Assembly: GCF_001562055.1 (NCBI RefSeq)
Contig: NZ_LLWE01000024.1
Location: 62,001-126,000, forward strand
Reading direction: 5' to 3'
Source: Polycladidibacter stylochi
GTDB lineage: Bacteria > Pseudomonadota > Alphaproteobacteria > Rhizobiales > Stappiaceae
DNA: 64,000 nucleotides
Part shown: positions 1 to 8,475 of the stretch, piece after piece
Position numbering within the stretch: the stretch's first letter is position 1
Layout: the number at the start of each line of letters is the position of its first letter
Position numbers and translations under genes: made by a program
The notes under the pieces: model-generated
Told to the model about the DNA's origin: nothing
The model's input: the letters and a program-made list of their open reading frames with translations, nothing else
The model's database searches: none

Positions 1-571
1 CATCAGGTACTTTAGAAATCTGAATACCTGTTAGGCCGTCAGTCTCGCCACCTGGAACGGGAACTTCAGTACCCACAATGTAAAGTGGCTTTTCACCTTC
101 AGTACAAGCTTCCTCAGCTGCAACGCACATATCGGCCGCGCGCTCAGCAACAACAGCGGGGTCTAGCGGGTCAGTTTCGCCCAATACCGCCATAGAGGCG
201 TCAAGGTGGATTTTACGGAAACCGGCCTTAACGTAATCGGCAACCAGTGTGCAAGATAGCTGCATGGCTTCTTCGGGTGTTTTGTCGCGCCAAGTGTTTG
301 GACCCAAATGGTCGCCACCGAGGCAAATACGCTCACGCGGAAAACCGATTTTATCGGCAATAGCGAATACGAATTCGCGGAAGTCGACGGGCTTCATGCC
401 AGTATAGCCACCAAACTGGTTTACCTGGTTGGAGGTGGCCTCAATAAGCACCGTACGATCTGTTTCTAGATCAAAACGCAATGCTGCTTCAATAACCAAT
501 GGAGAAGCGGAGCAGACGGAGCAGATACCAGCTGGTAAGCCTTTATCTTGCTTTTCAATAATCGTTTTCAT
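1..571 (-). CDS. GatZ/KbaZ-family protein (tagatose-6-phosphate metabolism), 3' end outside window
   Basis: Translating the minus strand from the ATG at 571 gives an open frame that runs off the left edge, so only the first 190 or so residues are present. It begins MKTIIEKQ and contains [17 protein letters not shown] and GGDHLGP, hallmarks of the GatZ/KbaZ family. Enteric members are the non-catalytic partner of the class II tagatose-1,6-bisphosphate aldolase. Alphaproteobacterial relatives have been described as D-tagatose-6-phosphate 4-epimerases in altritol and galactitol catabolism. An AGGAGG-like ribosome site precedes the ATG. It is divergent from an FGGY kinase and a GatD-like dehydrogenase, which supports a hexitol or tagatose route. 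Family assignment is firm; epimerase versus aldolase subunit is not decidable here. Confidence 0.88.
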   Translation of the reverse strand, partial: MKTIIEKQDKGLPAGICSVCSASPLVIEAALRFDLETDRTVLIEATSNQVNQFGGYTGMKPVDFREFVFAIADKIGFPRERICLGGDHLGPNTWRDKTPEEAMQLSCTLVADYVKAGFRKIHLDASMAVLGETDPLDPAVVAERAADMCVAAEEACTEGEKPLYIVGTEVPVPGGETDGLTGIQISKVPD

Positions 572-1475
572 ATGTCCTCCTTCGGGCAATAGAAACCCGT
601 TGCCAAAGTTGCGGCTTTGGCCTGTGATTTTTAAAGGTGATCAACTGGAATAATGGTTGCTGACAAACAAAAGCTCATTGTGAGACTTGCTGCTTAGCTA
701 GCGATTTTCTTAGGGCGATCCCATTTACCAAACCTCCCGCAATCCACGCATTCAGCTAGGTGCGAATGAACTTTGTCTGACCTGCAAAATATCTTTCTAC
801 CCAGAGGGCGAGTATTTGCATTACTGAGCAAGAGTTCTTTAAATGAACAATTACTCAGCTATGGGGCATAAATTTACACTGAATGTCAACCCAAACTTGC
901 AATTTCGCCCAAAAAAACCACAAATGCTTAATTTGAATTATCTGACCACGCATTTGATGAAGGCAAATAATATTCTATTATATTGAAATTATTGTATTTT
1001 ATTTGATGTAAGCACTGATACATACACCAATACACAAAGAGTACATATCAAGAAATTTCATCAATAACGATTCTATGAAAATCGATACACAAAAGCTATC
1101 ATATTGTAAAACCTAGCTTTATTGGGAAATAATTATTAATTTAATCGTCGATCATAAAATTCCTTCTTGGCGCGCAAAGAAGTGCGACACAAAAACACAA
1201 TACGGGTTCTCAAATATCAAACTCCTAATAATATTCAGTAATTTCAATGATTTATAATTAACTATCAATAAGACTATTAAAGCCTACCAGTTAATAGCGA
1301 CAAAAAATCAGATAATGAATATTTGCTCTAATAATAAAAATTTGCTAGTAAACTGAATGCTGGCGCTATTTGAAGTGACGGCAGTAAGGCTAAACAGGCC
1401 ACTTGAGCGACTTTTATTCTGGGCAGAAGAAATCGTTTGGGCGCAAGAACAAGCATATGTCAAACAGGAGTTTTC
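572..1475. other. Long AT-rich divergent intergenic region
   Basis: About 900 bases separate the gatZ-like start from the kinase start. No convincing gene is seen; the frames present are short and have no recognisable product. The part from about 900 to 1370 is strongly AT-rich with many A and T runs. It presumably holds the divergent promoters of the sugar module and the binding sites of its SorC regulator. The kinase ribosome site (AGGAG, 1466-1470) lies at the right end. Confidence 0.6.
825..857. promoter_or_regulatory. Candidate paired operator half-palindromes
   Basis: Two imperfect 14-bp dyads, TGAGCAAGAGTTCT (825-838) and TGAACAATTACTCA (844-857), start 19 bp apart in the divergent gatZ/kinase spacer. 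Their TGARCA-type half sites resemble the TGAACA...TGTTCA pattern of some SorC/DeoR-type operators, recalled from memory. Their position suits the SorC-family regulator encoded downstream. The similarity is modest and by eye only. Confidence 0.3.
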
Positions 1476-2984
1476 ATGTCATACTTTTTGACATTCGATA
1501 TTGGTACCACAAGCCTTAAAGCTGTACTGTTTGACTCTGATTTAAATATTGCAGGTCAAGCAAAGCAAGAGTACGAGACCTTATACCCGCGTTTAGGCTG
1601 GGCCGAACACGAAGCAAGCTATTGGCGGGCTGCTATGGGCACTTGTATTCAAGAGTTGTTACATGGCTGTGCACTAAAGGCCTCTCAAATTGCCGGTATT
1701 GGTATTGCTGGTATGTCCTCTATGTTACTGCCTGTAGATGCCAACGGAACCCCTCTTCGCCCTGGCTTGATCTGGTTAGACCGTAGGGCGCAAAGACAAA
1801 GCGACTACATAAAAGAGAATTTTGAAAATCGGCAGATTGAAATAAATGGCAACCGCTCTGATCCGTCCAATTTTGGCCCTAAGGCCATGTGGTTACGTGA
1901 TAACGAGCCGGAAATTTATGCCAAGGCAGCATACTTGTTGCACTGTAACGCCTATTTAGTGCACCAGTTGACCGGTGAATTCACTATGGATCGCTCTCAG
2001 GCCGGCTTATCGCAGATTTGTGATGGCACCACGGGTGAATATTCTGAAGAGTTGATTGATCTGTGTGGACTAGATGCTTCTAAGTTACCCGCTATTGTCG
2101 AACCTTCAGCTGTTGCAGGCTATGTAACCAAGGCAGCCGCTGAGGAATTTGGCCTAACAGAAGGCACACCTGTAATTGCAGGCGCTATGGATAACGTTGC
2201 CGCAACAGTGGGTTTGGGGCTGCAAAACGAAGGTGATGCCTACATTGCAGCCGGAACAGTTATTAATGCTGGCCTACTAACCAAAACACCTTTTGAAAGT
2301 GAAGGCGCCAAGCTAGGTGACGCGCTAATTTATCACTCTGGTGTACCGGGGTATTGGCTGGTTAATGGCGGGGTTGATTACGGTGGAGCTGGAATGCTTT
2401 GGTTCCGCAATCTACTTGAAAACACCAGTTTTGAAGAGCTGTGCAAGTTGGCCGACGAAACCGCGCCAGCCGAGCATCCAATGATCTTTTTACCTTACAT
2501 GACTGGACAGCGAGCACCGCACTGGAACGATAGCCTCAGCGGTTTGATGCTTGGTATCTCACCAGATAGCAAGCGTGCTCACTTGGCACGCAGTTTCATG
2601 GAGAGCGCTGCAATGGGCTCGCGCCACGTGTTTTCCAAGCTCACCAATAATATTCCAACAAGAGCCACATTGACTGGCGGCATTACCAACAACCCGCGTT
2701 GGTCTGCCATGTTTGCTGAAGCCAGCGGCATCGAGCTGGATATTCCAACTCAGGCTGAACTGGGCAATCTGGGGCTTGCAGTTTTAATTGCAACCGCAAT
2801 TGGCAAGTTTGACAATGTGAAAGAGGGCATGAATAGCTTGTCTGCACCTCAAACTTTGAAGCCAGGTACGAAGACCCGCTCCTATTACAGCGACTTATTC
2901 GCGTTATTCATCAAGACTTACGAAGATAATCTTGAGACTATGGCAGGCTTGACTGCCCTGCGTAAAAACTATGAGGAAGTATAA
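1476..2984 (+). CDS. FGGY-family carbohydrate kinase (xylulokinase-like)
   Basis: A 502-residue cytoplasmic kinase predicted to phosphorylate a sugar or polyol with ATP. The N-terminal FDIGTTSLKAVLFD is the FGGY phosphate-binding motif. GAMDNVAATVGLG near residue 240 carries the probable catalytic Asp, and TGGITNNPRWSAMFA near residue 410 is the second FGGY signature. Length is normal for the family. The frame opens further upstream at a TTG (1437), but the ATG at 1476 sits 5 bases after AGGAG and directly precedes the conserved motif. It overlaps the next gene by one base (TAATG), so the two are co-transcribed. With a GatZ-like protein and a GatD-like dehydrogenase nearby, the substrate may be a hexitol, tagatose or a related sugar. 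Substrate cannot be read from the sequence. Confidence 0.88.
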   Translation: MSYFLTFDIGTTSLKAVLFDSDLNIAGQAKQEYETLYPRLGWAEHEASYWRAAMGTCIQELLHGCALKASQIAGIGIAGMSSMLLPVDANGTPLRPGLIWLDRRAQRQSDYIKENFENRQIEINGNRSDPSNFGPKAMWLRDNEPEIYAKAAYLLHCNAYLVHQLTGEFTMDRSQAGLSQICDGTTGEYSEELIDLCGLDASKLPAIVEPSAVAGYVTKAAAEEFGLTEGTPVIAGAMDNVAATVGLGLQNEGDAYIAAGTVINAGLLTKTPFESEGAKLGDALIYHSGVPGYWLVNGGVDYGGAGMLWFRNLLENTSFEELCKLADETAPAEHPMIFLPYMTGQRAPHWNDSLSGLMLGISPDSKRAHLARSFMESAAMGSRHVFSKLTNNIPTRATLTGGITNNPRWSAMFAEASGIELDIPTQAELGNLGLAVLIATAIGKFDNVKEGMNSLSAPQTLKPGTKTRSYYSDLFALFIKTYEDNLETMAGLTALRKNYEEV

Positions 2985-4033
2985 TGAAAGCGGCGCAATT
3001 ACATGCGAACTGCGACTTGCGCGTTGACGAAGTCGATACCCCCCGTCCAGCCGCCGGTGAAGTACTTGTAAAAGTAGCCTATTGTGGCATTTGCGGATCA
3101 GATATCCCTCGCCTGATTAAAGATGGTGCTCATTTCTATCCAATTATTCTCGGACATGAATTTTCAGGCGTTATTGAAGCTGTCGGTGAAGGCGTTGCTG
3201 ATAGCTGGGTGGGTAAGAAAGTTGCCTGTGCACCATTGGTGCCAAACTTTGATGACCCGCAATCTCACCGTGGCAACTATTCTTTGTCGAAAGGCTATAG
3301 CTTTATTGGTTCGCGACAACAGGGTGGGTTAGCAGAATATGTCAGCATCCCATTGATTAATGCAGTGCCTCTGCCTGAAAGCATTGATCTTAAAGCAGGT
3401 AGTTTTCTGGAGCCTGTGACCGTAGGTTTGCACGCCATTAATATTATGGACTTTAAACCGGGCCGTCCGGTTGCTGTTATTGGTGTAGGTACCATTGGAC
3501 AGCTGCTGCTGCAGGCGCTCAAAAGCTTGGGTGCTGGCCCGATAACTGCATTTGACGTGGATGATGAAAAACTGGCCGCCGCGAAAGAGGTTGGGGCAAC
3601 ATACACCTGTAATTCAATGCGCCCAGAAGAAGTTGAAGCTGCTATGGCAACGACCGAAGGCGCTGCGGGTTTTGACGCTGTTTTTGAGAATTCTGGCGTA
3701 CCTGCTGCTGAAATTATGTCGCTCAAGGTGGCAGGTCCTAATGGTAAAGTGATGTTTGTGGGCACACCACATGCTCCACTTACATTACAACCAGCCGAGT
3801 TTGAGTTGATTAATCGTAAAGAGTTGATAGTTCAAGGCTCGTGGATGAATTACTCAGCACCATTCCCAGGCTGGGAGTGGACATACGGCGCAGACATCCT
3901 GTCTAACGGAACAATCAACCTAGATAACCTGGTCGATAAGGTTGTGCCACTTTCACAAGCCCCGCAGATTATTGAATTGCTGCAAACCAAGGGGGCGGTG
4001 AAAGGTAAAATAATCGTTGATTGCCAGGCTTAA
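2984..4033 (+). CDS. GatD-like zinc-type sugar-alcohol (phosphate) dehydrogenase
   Basis: A 349-residue medium-chain dehydrogenase resembling galactitol-1-phosphate 5-dehydrogenase along its length, sharing DGAHFYPIILGHEFSG, FIGSR, EPVTVGLHA and VQGSWMNYS-type segments. Catalytic zinc ligands are visible: Cys37 in CGICGSD, His58-Glu59 in GHEF, and Glu in FLEPVTVG. The NAD site is GVGTIG near residue 166. Unusually, the lobe that normally carries four structural-zinc cysteines (about residues 88-100) has none. It is translationally coupled to the upstream kinase by a one-base overlap. The likely reaction is NAD-dependent oxidation of a hexitol or hexitol phosphate to a ketose (phosphate). Whether the substrate is phosphorylated is open, because a kinase rather than a PTS is encoded beside it. 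Confidence 0.85.
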   Translation: MKAAQLHANCDLRVDEVDTPRPAAGEVLVKVAYCGICGSDIPRLIKDGAHFYPIILGHEFSGVIEAVGEGVADSWVGKKVACAPLVPNFDDPQSHRGNYSLSKGYSFIGSRQQGGLAEYVSIPLINAVPLPESIDLKAGSFLEPVTVGLHAINIMDFKPGRPVAVIGVGTIGQLLLQALKSLGAGPITAFDVDDEKLAAAKEVGATYTCNSMRPEEVEAAMATTEGAAGFDAVFENSGVPAAEIMSLKVAGPNGKVMFVGTPHAPLTLQPAEFELINRKELIVQGSWMNYSAPFPGWEWTYGADILSNGTINLDNLVDKVVPLSQAPQIIELLQTKGAVKGKIIVDCQA

Positions 4034-4312
4034 AACCAACTCGCGTTTTGGTTGCTGACTCCAGAGCTATTATCTGCAACCAAATCTTTGGCAAACGCGT
4101 TACCATTGCTGTCTTGGCCCCCTCCAAGTTTAGCAACATCCATGGAATGCGTTTGCCACTATTACAATTTATGAATACTGACAATTCGTTGTTTTTTGGA
4201 AAATTCTACATTTTTTTTGAGCCGAAGCGCTCGCTACCTTTAATTACGGCCCAAAAGCCCCTATGAAGCCCTAGGGTGAGTTGAGGGTGAGAACACCGAC
4301 GAGAGGGAACAT

Positions 4313-5269
4313 ATGAGTAGAGCCTCCAGAAGCGAGCAAAAACTTGAACAGGCAGCACGTGCTGCATGGCTCTATTATGTTGTGGGTGACACACAAGACC
4401 AAGTTGCTGCTAAACTCAATGTTTCACGTCAAGCCGCACAACGGTTGGTGTCACTGGCTGTGAGCGAAAAGCTCATTAAGTTTCGTTTAGATCACCCAAT
4501 AGCTTCGTGTGTGGAACTGGAACGTAAATTGCAAGAGCGCTTTGAGCTGCAACTTTGCGAAATCGTTCCAACTGCAGAGGGCGGCCATACTGCTTTAGGT
4601 GGCCTTGCTGTAGCTGTAGCCGACCATATGGAAGATGCACTTGCAATCACCGAACCTACGGTTATTGGGGTCTCGACAGGCCGATCGCTTCGTGCAGCCG
4701 TCGAAGAAGTGCCGCATATGGAATGTCCCAACCATAAGGTGGTCGCCTTGGTAGGTGCCATGTCCCGCGAAGGGCAATCCAGTCATTTTGAAATTGCCGG
4801 AAGGCTTGCTGATAAAGCCAAAGCGCAGTGCTATCCCATGCCAACTCCCGTAGTAACGAGCAGTGTGGAAGAGCGGGAGCTGATGCAGGGCCAGCGCTTT
4901 TACAAAACTATTGAAGATTTGGCCAAACAAGCCGCTATTTGTTTTGTGGGTGTTTGTGAAATTGCATGGAACTGTCCGCTGCAAAGTGACGGGTTTTTGA
5001 CAGGAGCGGAAATTATTCAATTGGCAGATAATGGTGCGGTGGGCGAAATTGCCGGCTGGACCTTTGATCGTGCTGGCAATGTTTTGGATAATTCCATTAA
5101 TGACCGGGTGACAGGTATTCACCCTTCAGTATTGGCGGAGCGTAAAACCATTGCTGTTGGCAGCGGAGCGCATAAGATACAGCCCATTTTAGGGGCTTTG
5201 CGCGGCAAAATCGCGAATGGCCTGATTTCTGACGAGGCCACCGCCCGCGCACTCCTTGCCGCCTCTTGA
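4313..5269 (+). CDS. SorC/DeoR-type sugar-responsive transcriptional regulator
   Basis: A 318-residue regulator. Residues about 10-60 form a helix-turn-helix (QDQVAAKLNVSRQAAQRLVSLA). The remainder is the SorC sugar-phosphate-binding domain, including the conserved GVSTGRSLRAAVEEVP segment and a C-terminal VGSGAHKIQPILGALRG block. These proteins bind operators as tetramers and release or change contacts on binding a phosphorylated sugar. It follows the GatD-like gene after a 279-bp gap, in the same direction, with a GAGAGGGAA ribosome site before ATG 4313. It most likely controls the flanking kinase/dehydrogenase and gatZ-like genes. Confidence 0.88.
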   Translation: MSRASRSEQKLEQAARAAWLYYVVGDTQDQVAAKLNVSRQAAQRLVSLAVSEKLIKFRLDHPIASCVELERKLQERFELQLCEIVPTAEGGHTALGGLAVAVADHMEDALAITEPTVIGVSTGRSLRAAVEEVPHMECPNHKVVALVGAMSREGQSSHFEIAGRLADKAKAQCYPMPTPVVTSSVEERELMQGQRFYKTIEDLAKQAAICFVGVCEIAWNCPLQSDGFLTGAEIIQLADNGAVGEIAGWTFDRAGNVLDNSINDRVTGIHPSVLAERKTIAVGSGAHKIQPILGALRGKIANGLISDEATARALLAAS

Positions 5270-5560
5270 GTGCAATGTTCCTTATATATTTTCTTTGCCC
5301 TGAACTAATACAGATATAAACAAAATGAGAGACCTATTCACCAATCGTTAAAGGCGGCGCTCTTTTCTTAAGTAGCATCATGCTCAATTAAACTATCAGC
5401 GCCCTTAGTTTTATTTAAATGTAATTATTTTTACGCCTTATATTTGATTTAATTGAATGCCTAGTGTAGGCACCGTGAGGATGTGCCATTACGTAAGAAA
5501 AATATCTCTTGCTTTCAAATGGCCATTACTTGCCAAGTTGGCCATATGCTTTGAGGTTCC

Positions 5561-6751
5561 ATGCAGCGCTTTTTTAAACTGGCTCCAATTGCAGCTTTTA
5601 AAAAAAACACGACAACATATCTTGCAGTCATAGGCATCTCAATTGCGTTGGTTGGCTGCCAAACGGGTGGTTTCGGGATTGAAAAGGCAGACCAACCGGT
5701 ATCCAGTAGCCTAAAGCGGGCAATGAAGCGTAAAAATATGGCGTTAAAGGCTCCCGTCCTAGTGCGCATATTTAAAGAAGAGTCAGAGCTGGAAGTATGG
5801 AAGCAAACCAAGGATGGCACCTATGCACTCTTGGAGACCTACGATATTTGCAAATACTCTGGGAAGTTGGGGCCAAAATTCAAAGAGGGAGACCGTCAGG
5901 CACCTGAAGGTTTTTATGAAGTCTCGCCAGGACGTATGAACCCGAACTCCAGCTACTACCTGTCATTCAATCTCGGCTTTCCTAATAAGTATGATCGCGC
6001 ACATGGTCGCACTGGTTCCAACCTCATGGTTCATGGCGCTTGCTCATCCCGCGGTTGCTACGCAATGACTGACGAACAGATCGCTGATATTTATGCTTTG
6101 GGCAGAGATGCCTTTCTAGGTGGACAGCGTAAATTCCAAGTGCAGGCTTACCCTTTCCATATGACAGCCCAAAACATGGCAAAGCACCGCCATAGCCGCC
6201 ACTTCGCTTTCTGGAAAATGCTCAAAGTCGGTTACGATCAATTTGAGGTCTCACACAAGCCCCCTAAAGTTGAGGTCTGTGAGGGCAAGTATGTTTTCAA
6301 CCCTGTTGTGCAAGGTTCATTTAAAAGCTTCAACGCCAATGGCTTATGTCCCGCCTATAAATTACCGGCAGACATTGCCCCCGCCTATGCGAAACGAAAA
6401 GCAAATGATGCTCAAATATTTGCAAAGTATGTCCAGCGCGAAGAAGCAAGCAAAACAACGATCAACCCGGTCGCTACGATGTTTGGTAGTGCGCCACAAC
6501 GCGCACAGGCCAACCCAAAAGCACCAAAACTACCGCCATTGATACCGCAGCCCAATCCGACAATAACATCCAGTACCCAGCAGACTGAGAATTCAGCAGA
6601 TGAAAGTGCAAGTAGTTTTTTCAGCTCACTGTTTTCATCCCAATCAACTCAAAACGCCAAGCCGGGCCACTCGAAAAATGATCCCACATTAAAGCAACAG
6701 CCGGTACTTCCGATTAATAAGCTACCAGTGGGGAAGCCCAATAATAATTGA
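5561..6751 (+). CDS. Lipoprotein L,D-transpeptidase, YafK-like (YkuD fold)
   Basis: A 396-residue exported protein. A hydrophobic stretch at residues 18-32 ends in ALVGC, a lipobox with Cys33. The catalytic domain spans about residues 65-235. It contains HGACSSRGCYAMTD with His158 and Cys166, the signature of YafK/DpaA-type L,D-transpeptidases and amidases. Family roles include 3-3 cross-linking, lipoprotein attachment and its removal by DpaA. The C-terminal 90 residues are rich in Pro, Ser, Gln and Asn and look disordered, longer than a typical YafK protein. It is a single gene flanked by 291 bp on the left and convergent with the DUF429 gene on the right. Enzyme class is firm; the specific reaction is not. 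Confidence 0.85.
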   Translation: MQRFFKLAPIAAFKKNTTTYLAVIGISIALVGCQTGGFGIEKADQPVSSSLKRAMKRKNMALKAPVLVRIFKEESELEVWKQTKDGTYALLETYDICKYSGKLGPKFKEGDRQAPEGFYEVSPGRMNPNSSYYLSFNLGFPNKYDRAHGRTGSNLMVHGACSSRGCYAMTDEQIADIYALGRDAFLGGQRKFQVQAYPFHMTAQNMAKHRHSRHFAFWKMLKVGYDQFEVSHKPPKVEVCEGKYVFNPVVQGSFKSFNANGLCPAYKLPADIAPAYAKRKANDAQIFAKYVQREEASKTTINPVATMFGSAPQRAQANPKAPKLPPLIPQPNPTITSSTQQTENSADESASSFFSSLFSSQSTQNAKPGHSKNDPTLKQQPVLPINKLPVGKPNNN

Positions 6752-6792
6752 TCTTGCAAAAACTTGAACTGGGTAAAGCAAAAGCTGAGGCA

Positions 6793-7557
6793 TTAAGCCC
6801 AAATCGCCATACGTAAGCCCTGAGAGTTTCGCCTGTAACTCTTAGGGAATGGCTGCGCCTTGCCAACAAGCAAACGCTTTGCAATGAGTGCATTTGCACA
6901 AGCGTCTAAAAAGTCGTCCTGTTTACATCCTCTTGGCAGATTCGAAGATAAAAAAGATGAAGCTATGCCATTCCTTGACAAAATCTTTGATCTTTCCTGC
7001 ATACCTTCTGGATTGATCTGACCCTTTATCTTTTTAGGAATAGCAACAGGCTGCTCCCCATTCAAACGCCAAAGAGCAAGCTCAGGGTGAACTTCAAAAA
7101 TTTTATGTTCTAGATCTGGCGTGATAAGTGCATCTAGCTCACGGATTTTAGGAAAAAGATTATAAGCCTGCTTCGATACCTTTTTCGCCGGCTGAGAATG
7201 CATTTGTGATAAACGGCAAGCTTCCCAATAATCTTCTGCATAAACCGCTGCCCGAGGCGGAATACTAAATACTGTTGACTGACGCATCCCTAACAGTGGA
7301 CGGATATTAGCCTCTGGTCCACGCCCGCCAGCACCCACACGATCAGGCAACCCAATAGGCATATCAACTGCAAAGATTTTTATCTCCGGCAATGCATCAA
7401 GTAATTCGCGAAAGCTGGAGAAAACATTAAATTGTGCCTGATTATTCGCATCGAGCACCACAACAATCCAACCGAAGCGGCAGCCATCAACACCCGCCAC
7501 ACAGGGGGCTTGTAGCCCATCAAGCACGTGCGGGAGCCTCGGCGATACGCCGTTCAT
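6793..7557 (-). CDS. DUF429 family protein
   Basis: A 254-residue protein with the DUF429 start CVAGVDGCRFGWIVV, then AVDMPIGLPD and a later block around FEVHPELALWRL. The fold is thought to be RNase H-like, but no function is established. The 3' end of the pyridoxal kinase gene on the same strand overlaps its start. The ATG at 7557 gives a 38-base overlap, and an in-frame GTG at 7527 would shorten it to 8 bases. The family motif begins only at residue 19, so the later start is plausible. Co-transcription with the kinase is likely. Confidence 0.8.
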   Translation of the reverse strand: MNGVSPRLPHVLDGLQAPCVAGVDGCRFGWIVVVLDANNQAQFNVFSSFRELLDALPEIKIFAVDMPIGLPDRVGAGGRGPEANIRPLLGMRQSTVFSIPPRAAVYAEDYWEACRLSQMHSQPAKKVSKQAYNLFPKIRELDALITPDLEHKIFEVHPELALWRLNGEQPVAIPKKIKGQINPEGMQERSKILSRNGIASSFLSSNLPRGCKQDDFLDACANALIAKRLLVGKAQPFPKSYRRNSQGLRMAIWA

Positions 7558-8431
7558 TCACAAGAGCAAGCGGCTGTAAAATCGGCTCTTGATTGCCAGC
7601 ATAAAGCAACTCTGTCGAACCCATTTTAACGGTTCTAGCCACAAGCTCAAAAGTTGAGGCTGTGGCTTTTTTCAAAGCAACTTCTTCGCTGGAGCCACTG
7701 AGGACACGAGCCATAAAAATTGCTGCCAACAAATCACCGGTTCCGTGTGGTGCACCAATTACTTCGGCATGCTCCACAGCCATAGCACCTTGCGAGCTTA
7801 CTAATAAATTGGCAATAGAGTTGCGGCGCATCGCTGGCGCAGAAGTAATAACGCTTCTTTCAACTCCCAACGAGCGGGCCGCAGCAACCGCACCAACTTC
7901 ACTTTCGCACTCCATAGCTGTTAACCAAGACAGCTCAAATCGATTAGGACATGCAAAATCGGCAAGCGGTAGGAGGTGCTCTTTGATGCTGTTTGCAACA
8001 CTTTCAGGCACATAAAGGCCACCAGCATCACCGATCACAGGATCACACATATATTGCGCATCAGGGTTTTGCTGTTTTACAGCACGCACCAATTGCGCCA
8101 CTTCCTGCGCTTGCTGTTCGTTCCCCATATAGCCGGTTATAATGCCGCCAATTTCACTTAACCAACGGCTATTACTCAATTCATCTACAATATGCGCAAA
8201 TGATTGTGGCTCGGCACAAATACGTGTACCTGCTCCCTGCCCAGGATGCCAAGGCAGCATGACAGTTGGTAAAAACCAAGTAGGAAAACCGAACCGCTCC
8301 AATGCAAAGACACTGCTTCGCCCGCCAATACCGCCGCGCACGACCTGTGATGTCACCACAAGAACAGCCGGCCGATTGCGCTTCTCTTCTTTTTGATAGT
8401 CAATTTTCTTAACGAACCGTTCCAGTGACAT
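7520..8431 (-). CDS. pdxY: Pyridoxal kinase (PdxY/PfkB-like ribokinase fold)
   Basis: A 303-residue kinase of the vitamin B6 salvage pathway, converting pyridoxal and related vitamers to the 5'-phosphates. Visible signatures are SQVVRGGIGGRSSVFALERFG near residue 30, MCDPVIGDAGGLYVP near residue 130, a CPNRFELSWLTA block, and the C-terminal GAPHGTGDLLAAIFMARVL with the catalytic Asp of the PfkB superfamily. The N-terminus is slightly extended relative to E. coli PdxY (SLERFVKKIDYQKEE). It is followed with overlap by the DUF429 gene and lies 44 bp downstream of ispG on the same strand. Confidence 0.87.
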   Translation of the reverse strand: MSLERFVKKIDYQKEEKRNRPAVLVVTSQVVRGGIGGRSSVFALERFGFPTWFLPTVMLPWHPGQGAGTRICAEPQSFAHIVDELSNSRWLSEIGGIITGYMGNEQQAQEVAQLVRAVKQQNPDAQYMCDPVIGDAGGLYVPESVANSIKEHLLPLADFACPNRFELSWLTAMECESEVGAVAAARSLGVERSVITSAPAMRRNSIANLLVSSQGAMAVEHAEVIGAPHGTGDLLAAIFMARVLSGSSEEVALKKATASTFELVARTVKMGSTELLYAGNQEPILQPLALVNERRIAEAPARA

Positions 8432-8475
8432 AATGTGCTTTTACTTTTTGTGCCTAAGTTTATGATGAGGACATT

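Noticed and set aside
163-653. Two short open frames at the left edge (one on each strand)
   Set aside because: The minus frame lies antiparallel or out of frame with the GatZ-like gene that continues to the window edge, and the plus frame has no recognisable product. Both are shadows.
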